The notes beneath the pieces were generated by a model. It did no database searches, was not told the DNA's origin, and saw nothing but the letters and a program-made list of their open reading frames with translations. The position numbers and the translations under genes were made by a program. Positions 16,887 through 26,345 of a DNA stretch of 64,000 nucleotides are shown one piece after another; positions within the stretch are counted from its first letter, which is position 1, and every line of letters starts with the position of its first letter. Source of the stretch: Paenibacillus endoradicis. Lineage in GTDB: Bacteria; Bacillota; Bacilli; Paenibacillales; Paenibacillaceae. The stretch lies in assembly GCF_024721975.1 (NCBI RefSeq), contig NZ_JANQBB010000003.1, positions 682,001 to 746,000 of the forward strand, in the 5' to 3' direction.

Positions 16887-17324
16887 ATGTTTATGGGAGA
16901 ATATCAACATAGCATTGACGACAAAGGTCGTATTATAATCCCAGCTAAATTTCGTGATCAACTCGGATCAACCTTTGTAGCAACACGCGGCTTAGATAAT
17001 TGCTTGTTCATATATCCTGCAAGTGAGTGGGTAGTATTAGAGCAAAAATTAAAAACTTTACCATTAATGAAAGCAGATGCACGTGCCTTTACAAGGTTTT
17101 TCTTCTCTGGCGCGATCGAATGTGATTTGGATAAGCAGGGTCGTATCAATCTACCTCAACATCTAAGAGAGTATGCAAAGCTTGAAAAAGATTGCATGGT
17201 ATTAGGTGTTTCCAATCGGGTAGAGGTATGGAGTAAGTCATCTTGGGAAGGCTATTATGAAGAATCAGAGCAAACATTTAATGAGATCGCTGAAAAACTT
17301 GTAGACTTTGATTTTAATTTCTAA
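16887..17324 (+). CDS. mraZ: Transcriptional regulator MraZ
   Basis: 145 residues from ATG 16887 ([11 protein letters not shown]), the universal MraZ start, with GGAG 7 nt upstream; an in-frame extension to 16833 would translate the operator repeats and is rejected. Two SpoVT/AbrB-like half domains carry [13 protein letters not shown] (about 11-23) and [13 protein letters not shown] (about 84-96). MraZ forms rings and represses the division/cell wall operon and itself. First gene of the dcw cluster, 28 bp before rsmH. Confidence 0.96.
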   Translation: MFMGEYQHSIDDKGRIIIPAKFRDQLGSTFVATRGLDNCLFIYPASEWVVLEQKLKTLPLMKADARAFTRFFFSGAIECDLDKQGRINLPQHLREYAKLEKDCMVLGVSNRVEVWSKSSWEGYYEESEQTFNEIAEKLVDFDFNF

Positions 17325-17352
17325 TAGGACAACATGAATTGGGGGATTTAAC

Positions 17353-18303
17353 GTGTTTTTGCATACAACAGTTTTATTGGAGGAAGCAGTCAAAGGGCTT
17401 AACATTAAGCCTAATGGAATATATGTCGACTGTACGCTTGGTGGAGCGGGACATAGCCAGCTAATTGCCGCATCATTAGGGGATCAGGGACGTCTTATTG
17501 CTTTCGACCAGGACGACTGGGCACATGAGAATGCAAAGGTTAAGCTTGCCCCTTATATGGATAAAGTTACGCTTGTTCGCAGCAATTTCCGCTATCTTGA
17601 ACAGGAGTTAAAGCATTGCAATGTACCTATGTTGGACGGAGTTCCACAAGTTGATGGTATTTTATTCGATTTGGGTGTTTCCAGCCCTCAGCTTGACGAA
17701 GCAGAACGTGGATTCAGTTATAATCAAGACGCTCCATTAGATATGCGTATGGATCGTGACGAGGAATTGACGGCTTATCATATTGTGAACGAGTGGGATG
17801 AAAGAGATATTGCTCGTATTCTTGATCGATATGGAGAAGAAAAGTTTGCTCGCAACATCGCTCGTTCCATTGTGAAAATCCGCCAGACTAATGCGATTGA
17901 ATCAACGGAACAATTAGCAGAGATTGTGAAAAATGCAATTCCTGCAGCTACTAGACGTACTGGAGGGCATCCTGCTAAGCGTTCATTCCAAGCACTCCGA
18001 ATAGCTGTGAATGATGAGCTTGGTTCAGAGGAAGAAGCTTTAGAAGCAGCAGTGCGTTGCACAGCTCCTGAAGGAAGAATTTCCGTAATAACATTCCATT
18101 CGTTAGAAGATCGTATTTGCAAACAAACATTTGTTAAATACGTAGAAAAATGTTCTTGCCCACCTGATTTTCCAATGTGTGTTTGTGGTACGAAAGGTAA
18201 GTTGAAATTAATAACACGTAAGCCAATCTTGCCAAGTGAGCTAGAGATTGAACAAAACTTACGAGCAAGATCAGCCAAATTAAGAATAGCAGAAAAGCTG
18301 TAG
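17353..18303 (+). CDS. rsmH: 16S rRNA (cytosine-1402-N4)-methyltransferase RsmH
   Basis: 316 residues; GTG start 17353 behind GGGGGAT. SAM-dependent methylation of C1402 in the 16S rRNA decoding centre. SAM-binding [10 protein letters not shown] is at about residues 26-35, the [19 protein letters not shown] motif near 109, and the [12 protein letters not shown] and ITFHSLEDR motifs of the C-terminal half are present. Cluster position between mraZ and ftsL is standard. Confidence 0.97.
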   Translation: MFLHTTVLLEEAVKGLNIKPNGIYVDCTLGGAGHSQLIAASLGDQGRLIAFDQDDWAHENAKVKLAPYMDKVTLVRSNFRYLEQELKHCNVPMLDGVPQVDGILFDLGVSSPQLDEAERGFSYNQDAPLDMRMDRDEELTAYHIVNEWDERDIARILDRYGEEKFARNIARSIVKIRQTNAIESTEQLAEIVKNAIPAATRRTGGHPAKRSFQALRIAVNDELGSEEEALEAAVRCTAPEGRISVITFHSLEDRICKQTFVKYVEKCSCPPDFPMCVCGTKGKLKLITRKPILPSELEIEQNLRARSAKLRIAEKL

Positions 18304-18315
18304 GGGGGATTAATC

Positions 18316-18717
18316 GTGGCCTATCAATATGGTAATTTAGCAGTGAAACCTAAGCGTAAAGAACAAGAAGAGTACATCATACGTGAAACAAAGAAAAAAG
18401 TCGTTCGTAAAAAACCTATACCAGCAGGGGAAAAAGTATTATATCTTGCCGCTGTACTATTAGCAGTTATCATCTCAGGAGTTATCATATTTAGGTATGC
18501 TGATATTTACTATGGTAATTTGCAAGCTAAGCAAATTAATAGTGAAATGAAAGCAATGACGATTGAGGTTGAACAACTACAGCGTGAAGTTCAAACGTTA
18601 AGTGATCCTGAACGCATTCGTGAGTTTGCGGAATCTTTAGGAATGGTAAGTAGCCTAGATACAGGAATCATTGTCAAGAAGCCGAGCTCATCTGGAGCAA
18701 CGGCAAAGCTTGAATAG
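18316..18717 (+). CDS. ftsL: Cell division protein FtsL
   Basis: 133 residues, GTG start 18316 after GGGGGG. Bitopic divisome protein: basic cytoplasmic tail (KPKRKEQEEYIIRETKKKVVRKK), one membrane helix (about 41-60), then a leucine-zipper-like extracellular coiled coil (MKAMTIEVEQLQREVQTLSDPERIREFAES). It would work with DivIC and DivIB at the septum. FtsL varies in sequence; topology, size and position decide the call. Confidence 0.88.
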   Translation: MAYQYGNLAVKPKRKEQEEYIIRETKKKVVRKKPIPAGEKVLYLAAVLLAVIISGVIIFRYADIYYGNLQAKQINSEMKAMTIEVEQLQREVQTLSDPERIREFAESLGMVSSLDTGIIVKKPSSSGATAKLE

Positions 18718-18729
18718 GAAGTGATAGAG

Positions 18730-20997
18730 ATGATAAAACGAATTAAATTACGTACACTACTACTTGGAGGGGTAATCACCCTCCTTTTTCTCTTTCTTAT
18801 TTTTCATATTTATAAAGTTCAAGTAGTAGAAGGGTCGATGTGGCTGCAATTAGCAGAAAAACGTTGGTCTACTTCGGAAACTTTCAAATCAAAGCGAGGT
18901 ACTATTACAGACCGCTCAGGTAATGTACTTGCGATGGATGCTATAGCATATAACGTGTCTATTAATCCAAAATTGATCCATGGTGCTGGAATAGAAGATG
19001 AAGTGTCTGAGGCGTTAAAGACGATTCTTGGTATGCCAGAGGATACGGTTAATTCTAATGTGAATGCTAAGCGTGATGATGGAACTTATTACTCTAATCG
19101 TGAATTACGTAAAGGCGGCTGGCAAATCGAAAAAGAAGTGGCCGATCAATTGAAAGCATTCTCGGATGAATTGAAAAAGAAATTATCTATGGAAAAAAAA
19201 GCGGCAGATACAGGCATTTATATCGAAGAGACCTATGAGCGTATCTACCCACAACATAAAATAGCGTCTCAATTAATAGGTTATATTAGTATTGATGGTG
19301 AGAATAAGATGGGTGTGGAATCGACATTCAATGACTTATTAACTGGATCTGATGGTCATATTTCCTACCAAAAGGATGGTCAGAAAGTTCAGATCGCTGG
19401 TAGTGATGTAGAATATGTTGCTCCCAAAAATGGGCAGAAGATTGAATTAACAATAGATGCTGATATTCAAGGTTATGCTGAAGAAGCTCTTCGTAGTGTT
19501 GTTCAACAGTATAGTCCGAAAAGTGCTACTGCTATTGTTGCAGATCCTAATACGATGGAAATTTTAGCGATGGCTAATATGCCAGATTTCGATCCGAATA
19601 ACTATGGAGATAGCGATTATAGTAACATGTACAATCATGCTGTTGGCTCGCTGTATGAGCCTGGTTCGACTTTCAAGATTGTAACGTTAGCTGCAGCTAT
19701 TGAAGAAGGCGTATTTGACCCAGATGAGTTATATCAATCAGGTTCGATCTATGTTCCTGGCGATCCAAATCCGATTCGTGATCATAACAGATATGGTTGG
19801 GGTAAAATTTCTTTTCTGCAAGGATTGAAATTTTCCAGTAACGTTGCCTTTGTTAAATTAGGATTTGAACGTCTTGGTGGCGAGAAGTTGAAAGCGTACT
19901 TTAATAATTTCGGGTTTGCTCAAAAAACAGGAATTGAAATTCCTAACGAAGCAGTAGGTACAATTCGCTTCCAATATAATCGTGAGATTGCTGCCGCTGC
20001 CTTTGGACAAGGTGGTGTCGTAGTAACACCAATTCAACAGATAGCAGCAGTTGCTGCCGTTGCTAACGGCGGAGAATTAATGCAGCCATATATTGTGAAA
20101 AGTAAAACAGACCCAACTACACAAACAACGATTGTAACAGAACCAACCACTGTTCGTAGAGTTATTTCTGAGGAATCCTCTAAACTTGCCAATGAGTACT
20201 TAGAACAAGTAGTATCCGATCGAATTGATGGTACTGGTCGTAACGCTTATATTGAAGGTTATCGTGTGGCTGGAAAAACTGGTACAGCACAAAAGGTAAT
20301 TGGTAATAAGTATTCGTCTGATAAGTACGTCGTTTCCTTCATAGGATATGCACCAGTAGATGATCCGCAACTAATCGTTTTAGTAATAGTAGATGAGCCT
20401 AACGATAAAAACGCTGGTGGTAGTAAAGTAGCTGCACCAGTATTCCGTGAAATTATGCTGAAAAGTTTAAGAAAGCTTAATATTGCTCCTAACTATGAAA
20501 ATATTGCAGTAGAAGAAGGCGAAACACCGACAGAAGTAATGATAACTACACCTGATGTTACAGGGATGAAAGGAGGACTTGCCAAAGAAAAACTTAAAAA
20601 CGCAGGTCTTCCATTCGAATTTATTGGTGATGGTTCTATTGTAGAACAACAGATTCCTACTGCTGGAACGCTAGTTCATCCGACTCAAACCGTCTACCTA
20701 GTGACTGAGCAGAAAGAGAATCTGAGCATACCTGATCTTACAGGTGTATCGCTACGTGATGCTGTAGAAATTGCCGCGTTACTCGGCGTACAACTGAAAA
20801 TAGAAGGTGCTGGATATGTCTACTCGCAACAGCTTATCGAAGATGGGAAATCAAAAGTGTTGAACATTATGTTGTCTCCGCTGAAGGAGTCGGAATATTA
20901 CGTTGATGGAACGTTGGATAAAGCTGATAAAGATGTGACGGATGGTCTAGACGAGACAGATGATGGTGCAGAAGAACAATCAACATCTGGGGAGTAG
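18730..20997 (+). CDS. pbpB: Penicillin-binding protein 2B (divisome transpeptidase) with two PASTA domains
   Basis: 755 residues from ATG 18730 (AGGAAG 8 nt upstream). One N-terminal membrane helix (about 9-30), a dimerisation domain, then a class B transpeptidase with STFK (313-316), SSN (369-371) and KTG (516-518). Two C-terminal PASTA domains and a highly acidic tail follow. It crosslinks septal peptidoglycan. The order ftsL-pbpB-spoVD matches B. subtilis, and two PASTA domains distinguish it from SpoVD, which has one. Confidence 0.94.
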   Translation: MIKRIKLRTLLLGGVITLLFLFLIFHIYKVQVVEGSMWLQLAEKRWSTSETFKSKRGTITDRSGNVLAMDAIAYNVSINPKLIHGAGIEDEVSEALKTILGMPEDTVNSNVNAKRDDGTYYSNRELRKGGWQIEKEVADQLKAFSDELKKKLSMEKKAADTGIYIEETYERIYPQHKIASQLIGYISIDGENKMGVESTFNDLLTGSDGHISYQKDGQKVQIAGSDVEYVAPKNGQKIELTIDADIQGYAEEALRSVVQQYSPKSATAIVADPNTMEILAMANMPDFDPNNYGDSDYSNMYNHAVGSLYEPGSTFKIVTLAAAIEEGVFDPDELYQSGSIYVPGDPNPIRDHNRYGWGKISFLQGLKFSSNVAFVKLGFERLGGEKLKAYFNNFGFAQKTGIEIPNEAVGTIRFQYNREIAAAAFGQGGVVVTPIQQIAAVAAVANGGELMQPYIVKSKTDPTTQTTIVTEPTTVRRVISEESSKLANEYLEQVVSDRIDGTGRNAYIEGYRVAGKTGTAQKVIGNKYSSDKYVVSFIGYAPVDDPQLIVLVIVDEPNDKNAGGSKVAAPVFREIMLKSLRKLNIAPNYENIAVEEGETPTEVMITTPDVTGMKGGLAKEKLKNAGLPFEFIGDGSIVEQQIPTAGTLVHPTQTVYLVTEQKENLSIPDLTGVSLRDAVEIAALLGVQLKIEGAGYVYSQQLIEDGKSKVLNIMLSPLKESEYYVDGTLDKADKDVTDGLDETDDGAEEQSTSGE

Positions 20998-21049
20998 TAT
21001 TAATCTTGAACAAGGAATTCTCTAATGCATGCTAACTTTTGCGAGTGTG

Positions 21050-21162
21050 GCGCTACGGTGACCAATCGCTGTTTCTATCGCAGTTGTCCTCGGATTTAAT
21101 AAATCCGAGGACAAAAACGACTGCTATCGTTTTTCCATGAGCGATTAGTCCTCTTTCGCTAC
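21050..21162. repeat. Large palindrome between pbpB and spoVD
   Basis: The centre is a 29-bp perfect palindrome (21085-21113), TGTCCTCGGATTTA and its complement around one A. Outer arms GGTGACCAATCGC and GCGATTAGTCCTC continue the symmetry imperfectly. There is no T-run. The 394-bp gap holds this palindrome, about 150 bp with no recognisable content, and the leader repeat at 21322. Confidence 0.7.
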
Positions 21163-21321
21163 TATGTGCGGGGTAGCAGCGTCTCACAATCAAAATAATT
21201 TTGTCATGCAATAAGCGGTAGTTACACTCATGAGTCCGAATGGTACAGGTTCTATCTTGTCCGAATTATGAATAGCATGTAGAGAGCAAAGTAACGCTTT
21301 TGCTATGTATGTTCTTAATTC

Positions 21322-21384
21322 AAGCTTACGATGTACTTTTATTTCCATAGCTATTATGGAGAAGTGCAGAAAAGTTGTAGGGGG
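21322..21384 (+). repeat. Leader repeat unit before spoVD (diverged)
   Basis: AAGCTTACGATGTACTTTTA...GAGAAGTGCAGAAAAGTTGTAGGGGG aligns with the first pyrC unit (AAGCTTCCGATGTACTTTTC...GAAAAGTTGTA) and leads straight into the spoVD ribosome site GGGGG. Confidence 0.6.
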
Positions 21385-21391
21385 ATAGAGT

Positions 21392-23344
21392 ATGAAAGTT
21401 TCTAATGTGACGGTTAGAAGAAGACTGTTCACCATTCTCATGTTTGCAATTATCGCTTTTGTTGGTTTAAGTGTTCGGTTAAGTTATGTCCAGCTTATTC
21501 AAGGTGCGGAGTTATCAGAGAAAGCGGAAAATTCTTGGCGCCGTAATATACCTTATGTCGCAAATCGTGGTGAAATATGGGATCGTAATGGAGTACGACT
21601 AGCTTATAACGTAAGTACACCGACTGTGTGGGCCATTCCTGTTCAAGTGAAAGAAAAAGAGAAAACAGCACAAACATTAGCACCATTACTAGATATGACG
21701 GTAGATGAAATCTTAACGAAAGTTTCAAAAACGCAGATGATTATTCAACTAGGTCCTGGTGGTCGTAAGATGACTACGGAGCAGGCGACTACAATTAGAG
21801 CTTTAAGTTTACCGGGGATTGTAGTTGCAGAAGATAATAAGCGTTATTATCCGTATGATCAACTTGCTGCTCATATACTTGGATTTACAGGTATCGACAA
21901 CCAAGGCTTAACGGGAATGGAACTTACCTATAACGAACGATTAACTGGTACGCAAGGAATGGTTTCGTTTCTATCTGATGCTGCCGGTAGACAAATGCCT
22001 AACTCATCTGATACATATGTAGAGCCACAAGAGGGATTGACACTGCAACTTACGATTGATCAGCAAATCCAGACTGTGATGGAACGTGAATTAGATCAAG
22101 CGATGACCGGATTGAACGCTAACGCTGTTATGGCAATAGCGATGAATCCAAATACGGGTGAAATATTAGCAATGGCTAGTAGGCCAGGTTATAGTCCTAG
22201 CAATTATCAAGAGGTGGATGCATCAGTCTACAACCGCAATCTGCCAATTTGGATGACATATGAGCCTGGATCAACTTTCAAAATTATTACGTTAGCTGCT
22301 GCGCTTGAAGAGAAGAAGGTTAATTTACAGACCGATAGCTTTTATGATGGTGGTGCTGTAGAGATTGGTGGAGCTAGACTACGTTGCTGGAAAAAAGGTG
22401 GACATGGTAGCCAAAGCTTTTTACAAGTCGTTGAGAACTCTTGTAATCCAGGGTTTGTAGAACTGGGTAATCGTCTAGGCAAAGATAAACTTTTCGAATA
22501 TATTAGAAACTTCGGATTCGGAACAAAAACTGGTATTGATATCGGTGGAGAAGAAAACGGGATTCTATTCAAATTAAGTCAAGTTGGTCCTGTTGAGTTA
22601 GCGACAACGGCATTTGGTCAAGGGGTATCTGTTACTCCGATTCAACAAATTACTGCCGTGTCAGCCGCCGTCAACGGCGGCACGCTTTACAAGCCATATG
22701 TCGCCAAAGCTTGGATTAATCGTGATACAGGGGAAATAGTACAATCGAATGAACCGACTGTAGTCAGACAAGTAATTTCAGAAGAAACATCTAAGCAAGT
22801 TCGTGAGGCGCTAGAAAGTGTTGTAGCGAAAGGAACAGGCAGAAATGCATTTATAGACGGTTATCGTGTGGGAGGGAAGACAGGGACTGCTCAGAAGGTC
22901 ATTGACGGCAGGTACTCGACAACCGAACATATTGTATCGTTTATTGGGGTAGCTCCTGCAGATGATCCTCAAATCGTTATCTACGTTGCAGTAGACAATC
23001 CAGAAGGTATTCAATTCGGTGGCGTTGTTGCGGCACCGATTGTACGTAACATTATGGAAGATGCTCTGCAAATATTAGAAGTACCAAAACGTACAGATCA
23101 AATCGATCGCTTATATAAATATGGTGAAACTCCAATCGTTGAAGTGCCTAATCTTATTGGGCAATCCGTATCTGAAATATATGAAGATATGAATATGAAT
23201 TTCATGCTTACAAGTGCAGGATCAGGTAAAGTCGTAATTAAGCAGGCGCCTGCAGCTGGAGAACGTGTTGATCGGGGGTCGACTATACGTATTTACTTAG
23301 GGGATGAGGGTGACCTCTCCTTAAAGGATATTCATAATCACTGA
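21392..23344 (+). CDS. spoVD: Stage V sporulation protein D (sporulation-specific PBP)
   Basis: 650 residues (B. subtilis SpoVD has about 646). N-terminal membrane helix (about 12-32), pedestal domain, class B transpeptidase with STFK (294-297), SCN (350-352) and KTG (496-498), and one C-terminal PASTA domain (from about 585). It makes spore cortex peptidoglycan in the outer forespore membrane with SpoVE, encoded four genes downstream. ATG 21392 follows AGGGGG. In B. subtilis this gene has its own SigE promoter; none is clear here. A palindromic element follows immediately. Confidence 0.95.
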   Translation: MKVSNVTVRRRLFTILMFAIIAFVGLSVRLSYVQLIQGAELSEKAENSWRRNIPYVANRGEIWDRNGVRLAYNVSTPTVWAIPVQVKEKEKTAQTLAPLLDMTVDEILTKVSKTQMIIQLGPGGRKMTTEQATTIRALSLPGIVVAEDNKRYYPYDQLAAHILGFTGIDNQGLTGMELTYNERLTGTQGMVSFLSDAAGRQMPNSSDTYVEPQEGLTLQLTIDQQIQTVMERELDQAMTGLNANAVMAIAMNPNTGEILAMASRPGYSPSNYQEVDASVYNRNLPIWMTYEPGSTFKIITLAAALEEKKVNLQTDSFYDGGAVEIGGARLRCWKKGGHGSQSFLQVVENSCNPGFVELGNRLGKDKLFEYIRNFGFGTKTGIDIGGEENGILFKLSQVGPVELATTAFGQGVSVTPIQQITAVSAAVNGGTLYKPYVAKAWINRDTGEIVQSNEPTVVRQVISEETSKQVREALESVVAKGTGRNAFIDGYRVGGKTGTAQKVIDGRYSTTEHIVSFIGVAPADDPQIVIYVAVDNPEGIQFGGVVAAPIVRNIMEDALQILEVPKRTDQIDRLYKYGETPIVEVPNLIGQSVSEIYEDMNMNFMLTSAGSGKVVIKQAPAAGERVDRGSTIRIYLGDEGDLSLKDIHNH

Positions 23345-23498
23345 CTGTGATCACGCGGTAACGCGCTGTAGCTTAGTCGGCGTCGAAGATGCCGTCCATC
23401 GAAAGCCTGCGTGTGCTCACGTACACAAAACGTACGCTGTGCTACTCGTTTTCGCTGGAGGCCATCTTCTTGGCGGGCGACAACCCACGATTTTGAAC
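23345..23498. repeat. Palindromic intergenic element, copy 2
   Basis: It shares TGTAGCTTAGTCGGCGTCGAAGATG, split as TGTAGCTTAGTCGGCG and TCGAAGATG, plus CCATCTTCTTGG and a CGTAC-rich centre with the copy at 37028-37181, and ends in TTTTGAAC like the other family members. It starts at the spoVD stop. The remaining 310 bp before murF show no gene; a weak TTGAAT-N18-TAGTAT box lies near 23713. Confidence 0.65.
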
Positions 23499-23809
23499 TT
23501 TCATTTGAAGTCTCGTGCTAAAGTTTCTTCGCTCTTGTAATAGAATCGTACACGTAGCTGGGCTTCGTTTCAAAGTGCTTGATGATTGGGGACTTGGAAG
23601 ATGACTTCATTAGAAATTTCACATGAGGTCTTGAAATGACAATTTCTTAGCGATTTATTACTAAATATTTGGTATGTTTCTAACGTGATAGACATAATTG
23701 TTAAAAATAGCTATTGAATTGGCAAGCTATTCAGATGTAGTATAGTTGACGGGTATAAATATTTGGAAAGAACTAGAGATTGATACATAGTTTTTTCAAG
23801 AAGGAGATA

Positions 23810-25216
23810 ATGACATTGATTACTAGAACAGTTGCGCAGCTCGCAGAGATGAGCGGTGCTATTCTAAAGAGTGATAATACAGAGTTGGTCGTGCAAGGTG
23901 TTATGACGGACTCGCGAACTGTGGGTGGGCAATTGTTCGTTCCGCTTGTAGGGGAACACTCAGATGGTCATCAACATATTTATCATGCTGTAGAAAAGGG
24001 CGCAACAGCGGCACTTTGGAAAAAAGGTGTGCCTGTTCCTGAAGATTTGCCACATATTCCTTTCTTGCTTGTTCGTGATCCATTAGCAGCTTTGCAAAAG
24101 CTTGCAATGAATTATCGAAGTGAATTATTTACAAGAGTAGTCGCAATTACAGGAAGTAATGGTAAAACAACGACGAAGGATATGACCGCAGCTTTATTAT
24201 CTACAGTATACAAGGTGAGTAAGACACAAGGGAATTTCAATAATCATATCGGACTTCCATTAACAATTTTGGCATTAGAAGAGGATACAGATATTGTGGT
24301 AGTTGAATTGGGAATGAGTGGCTTTGGTGAAATTGAATTATTAACCCAAATAGCTCAACCTGATGTTGCGATTATTACAAATATCGGCGATGCCCACATG
24401 TTGCAACTTGGTAGTCGCAATGGAATAGCTCAAGCTAAACTTGAAATTGTGCATGGGCTTGGTGATGAAGGTGTATTCATCTACAACGGTGATGAGCCAT
24501 TGATTGAAGAAGAAATGAATAAACTGCATATAGTATCGTCTTTGGAGAAAAAGCGTTTTGGATTAGGAGCGAGTAACGACTGGTCAGCGGCTAACATTGA
24601 GCTAGATCCATTTGGTAGTCGCTTTGAAGTATTATATATGGGCGAGTCGTGTAATGTAGGACAGCAACATATTACTACGCCAGGTCGTCATAATGTGAGT
24701 AATGCTTTGGCAGCCATTGCAGTCGCTCGCTTGTTCGGCGTAGCCGCTAATCTTATTCAAGAAGGCTTTAATCGACTACAATTAACAGGTATGCGAATTG
24801 CTCCTACAAAAGCACATAATGGAGCCATTGTACTAAATGATGCATACAACGCTAATCCAACGGCAACTCGAGCTGCCATTGATCTACTAGGAAGCGTAAC
24901 TGGCTTCCGTAAGAAATGGTTAGTTCTAAGTGATATGCTAGAGCTTGGTCCCGATGAAATCGCTATGCATGTTGACATGGGTCAATATGCGACAAGTGAT
25001 AAAGTAGATGCCATCATTACGTATGGTAATCTCGCTGCTCATATCGTTGAAGGTGCGAAAGATCATTTTTCTGAAGAACAACTACAATATTTTACAACAA
25101 AGGAAGAGCTGATCGATTGGCTATTGCCTCATATTTCACCTGATGACCTTGTACTTGTTAAGGGATCACGAAGTATGAAGATGGAGCAGGTTGTCGAAGC
25201 TTTAGAAAAGGGGTGA
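23810..25216 (+). CDS. murF: UDP-N-acetylmuramoyl-tripeptide--D-alanyl-D-alanine ligase
   Basis: 468 residues from ATG 23810; TTG 23816, two codons later, has better spacing (9 nt) to AAGGAG 23801-23806 and may be the true start. ATP-dependent addition of D-Ala-D-Ala to UDP-MurNAc-tripeptide in the cytosol. N-terminal UDP-binding domain, P-loop ITGSNGKTTTKD, then NNHIGLPLT, VVVELGMSG and DAYNANPTATRAA, all typical of MurF. It is 4 bp from mraY, so tightly coupled. Confidence 0.95.
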   Translation: MTLITRTVAQLAEMSGAILKSDNTELVVQGVMTDSRTVGGQLFVPLVGEHSDGHQHIYHAVEKGATAALWKKGVPVPEDLPHIPFLLVRDPLAALQKLAMNYRSELFTRVVAITGSNGKTTTKDMTAALLSTVYKVSKTQGNFNNHIGLPLTILALEEDTDIVVVELGMSGFGEIELLTQIAQPDVAIITNIGDAHMLQLGSRNGIAQAKLEIVHGLGDEGVFIYNGDEPLIEEEMNKLHIVSSLEKKRFGLGASNDWSAANIELDPFGSRFEVLYMGESCNVGQQHITTPGRHNVSNALAAIAVARLFGVAANLIQEGFNRLQLTGMRIAPTKAHNGAIVLNDAYNANPTATRAAIDLLGSVTGFRKKWLVLSDMLELGPDEIAMHVDMGQYATSDKVDAIITYGNLAAHIVEGAKDHFSEEQLQYFTTKEELIDWLLPHISPDDLVLVKGSRSMKMEQVVEALEKG

Positions 25217-25220
25217 GTGT

Positions 25221-26177
25221 ATGGACATGATGGTCATTCTATTATCATTAGGCGTTTCATTCATACTAGCAGTTTTAATTGGACCATTGTTCATACCGTT
25301 ACTGAAACGATTAAAATTCGGACAGCAGATACGGACAGACGGTCCACAGTCACATTTGAAAAAGAGTGGTACTCCAACAATGGGTGGAGTTATTATCATG
25401 CTTGCGTTGTTAATTTCATTCGTAAAGTTTGCTGAGATTTCTAGTGAATTTTGGGTGCTATTAACGGCATCGCTTGGTTTTGGGATTGTAGGATTTCTTG
25501 ATGATTATATTAAAATAGTATTTAAACGTTCACTTGGTCTAACAGCAAAGCAAAAGCTTGCAGGACAACTATTGTTCTCAATTATCGTTTGCGCACAACT
25601 ATACAATATGGGTCATAGCACAGAGCTTCTTATCCCTGGAACAGAAATTGGTTTTGATCTAGGTTGGTTCTATTATCCATTTGTAATTATTATTTTGTTT
25701 GCTGCAAGTAACTCTGTAAACTTTACAGATGGTATTGATGGTCTATTGGCAGGAACAAGTGCTATAGCATTTGGCGCATTTACAATCGTTGCACTGTTAG
25801 CAGATTCATACGATGCTGCAATCTTTTCAGCGGCAATGGTAGGGGCAGTATTAGGTTTTTTAGTATACAATGCACATCCTGCTAAAGTCTTCATGGGTGA
25901 CATGGGATCTCTCGGTATCGGTGGCGGTATTGCGGCAGTAGCCATTATAACAAAAACAGAGTTGCTCTTAGTTATTATTGGTGGAGTGTTCGTCTTGGAA
26001 ATGTTATCTGTTATAATTCAAGTAGCATCATTCAAAATTCGAAAAAAACGCGTCTTCCGTATGAGTCCGATACATCATCACTTTGAACTTTCTGGATGGT
26101 CTGAGTGGAAAGTAGATGCCGTATTCTGGACGGTCGGTTTAGTGCTCGCTGTTATAGGTTTATTGCTAGTTCTATAA
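25221..26177 (+). CDS. mraY: Phospho-N-acetylmuramoyl-pentapeptide-transferase MraY
   Basis: 318 residues with about ten membrane segments. It transfers phospho-MurNAc-pentapeptide to undecaprenyl phosphate, forming lipid I at the inner face of the membrane. Motifs: GTPTMGG, FLDDYIK, NAVNFTDGIDGL-like NSVNFTDGIDGL and FRMSPIHHHFELSGW. ATG 25221 behind AAAAGGGGTGA. The gene order murF-mraY-murD is standard. Confidence 0.97.
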   Translation: MDMMVILLSLGVSFILAVLIGPLFIPLLKRLKFGQQIRTDGPQSHLKKSGTPTMGGVIIMLALLISFVKFAEISSEFWVLLTASLGFGIVGFLDDYIKIVFKRSLGLTAKQKLAGQLLFSIIVCAQLYNMGHSTELLIPGTEIGFDLGWFYYPFVIIILFAASNSVNFTDGIDGLLAGTSAIAFGAFTIVALLADSYDAAIFSAAMVGAVLGFLVYNAHPAKVFMGDMGSLGIGGGIAAVAIITKTELLLVIIGGVFVLEMLSVIIQVASFKIRKKRVFRMSPIHHHFELSGWSEWKVDAVFWTVGLVLAVIGLLLVL

Positions 26178-26181
26178 GAGG

Positions 26182-26296
26182 AAGTTCAAAACAGCCGCTT
26201 GTTGAACCTAGACTATAATGATTAATGTAACGGTTCTCGCGGGGCGGGGACCGTTACATCTATATTAGGTAATTCTGTAATCCGTATTTTGAACTT
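26182..26296. repeat. Small inverted-repeat element between mraY and murD
   Basis: Ends AAGTTCAAAA (26182-26191) and TTTTGAACTT (26287-26296) are perfect 10-bp inverted repeats. Inside, TGTAACGGT (26226-26234) pairs with ACCGTTACA (26250-26258) around a GC-rich loop. There is no T-run, so readthrough to murD is expected. The ends match those of the palindromic element family. Confidence 0.65.
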
Positions 26297-26345
26297 GCAC
26301 TATACGTAAAATATGTACTCCAAGAAAAAAAGAGAGGTATTCTAT

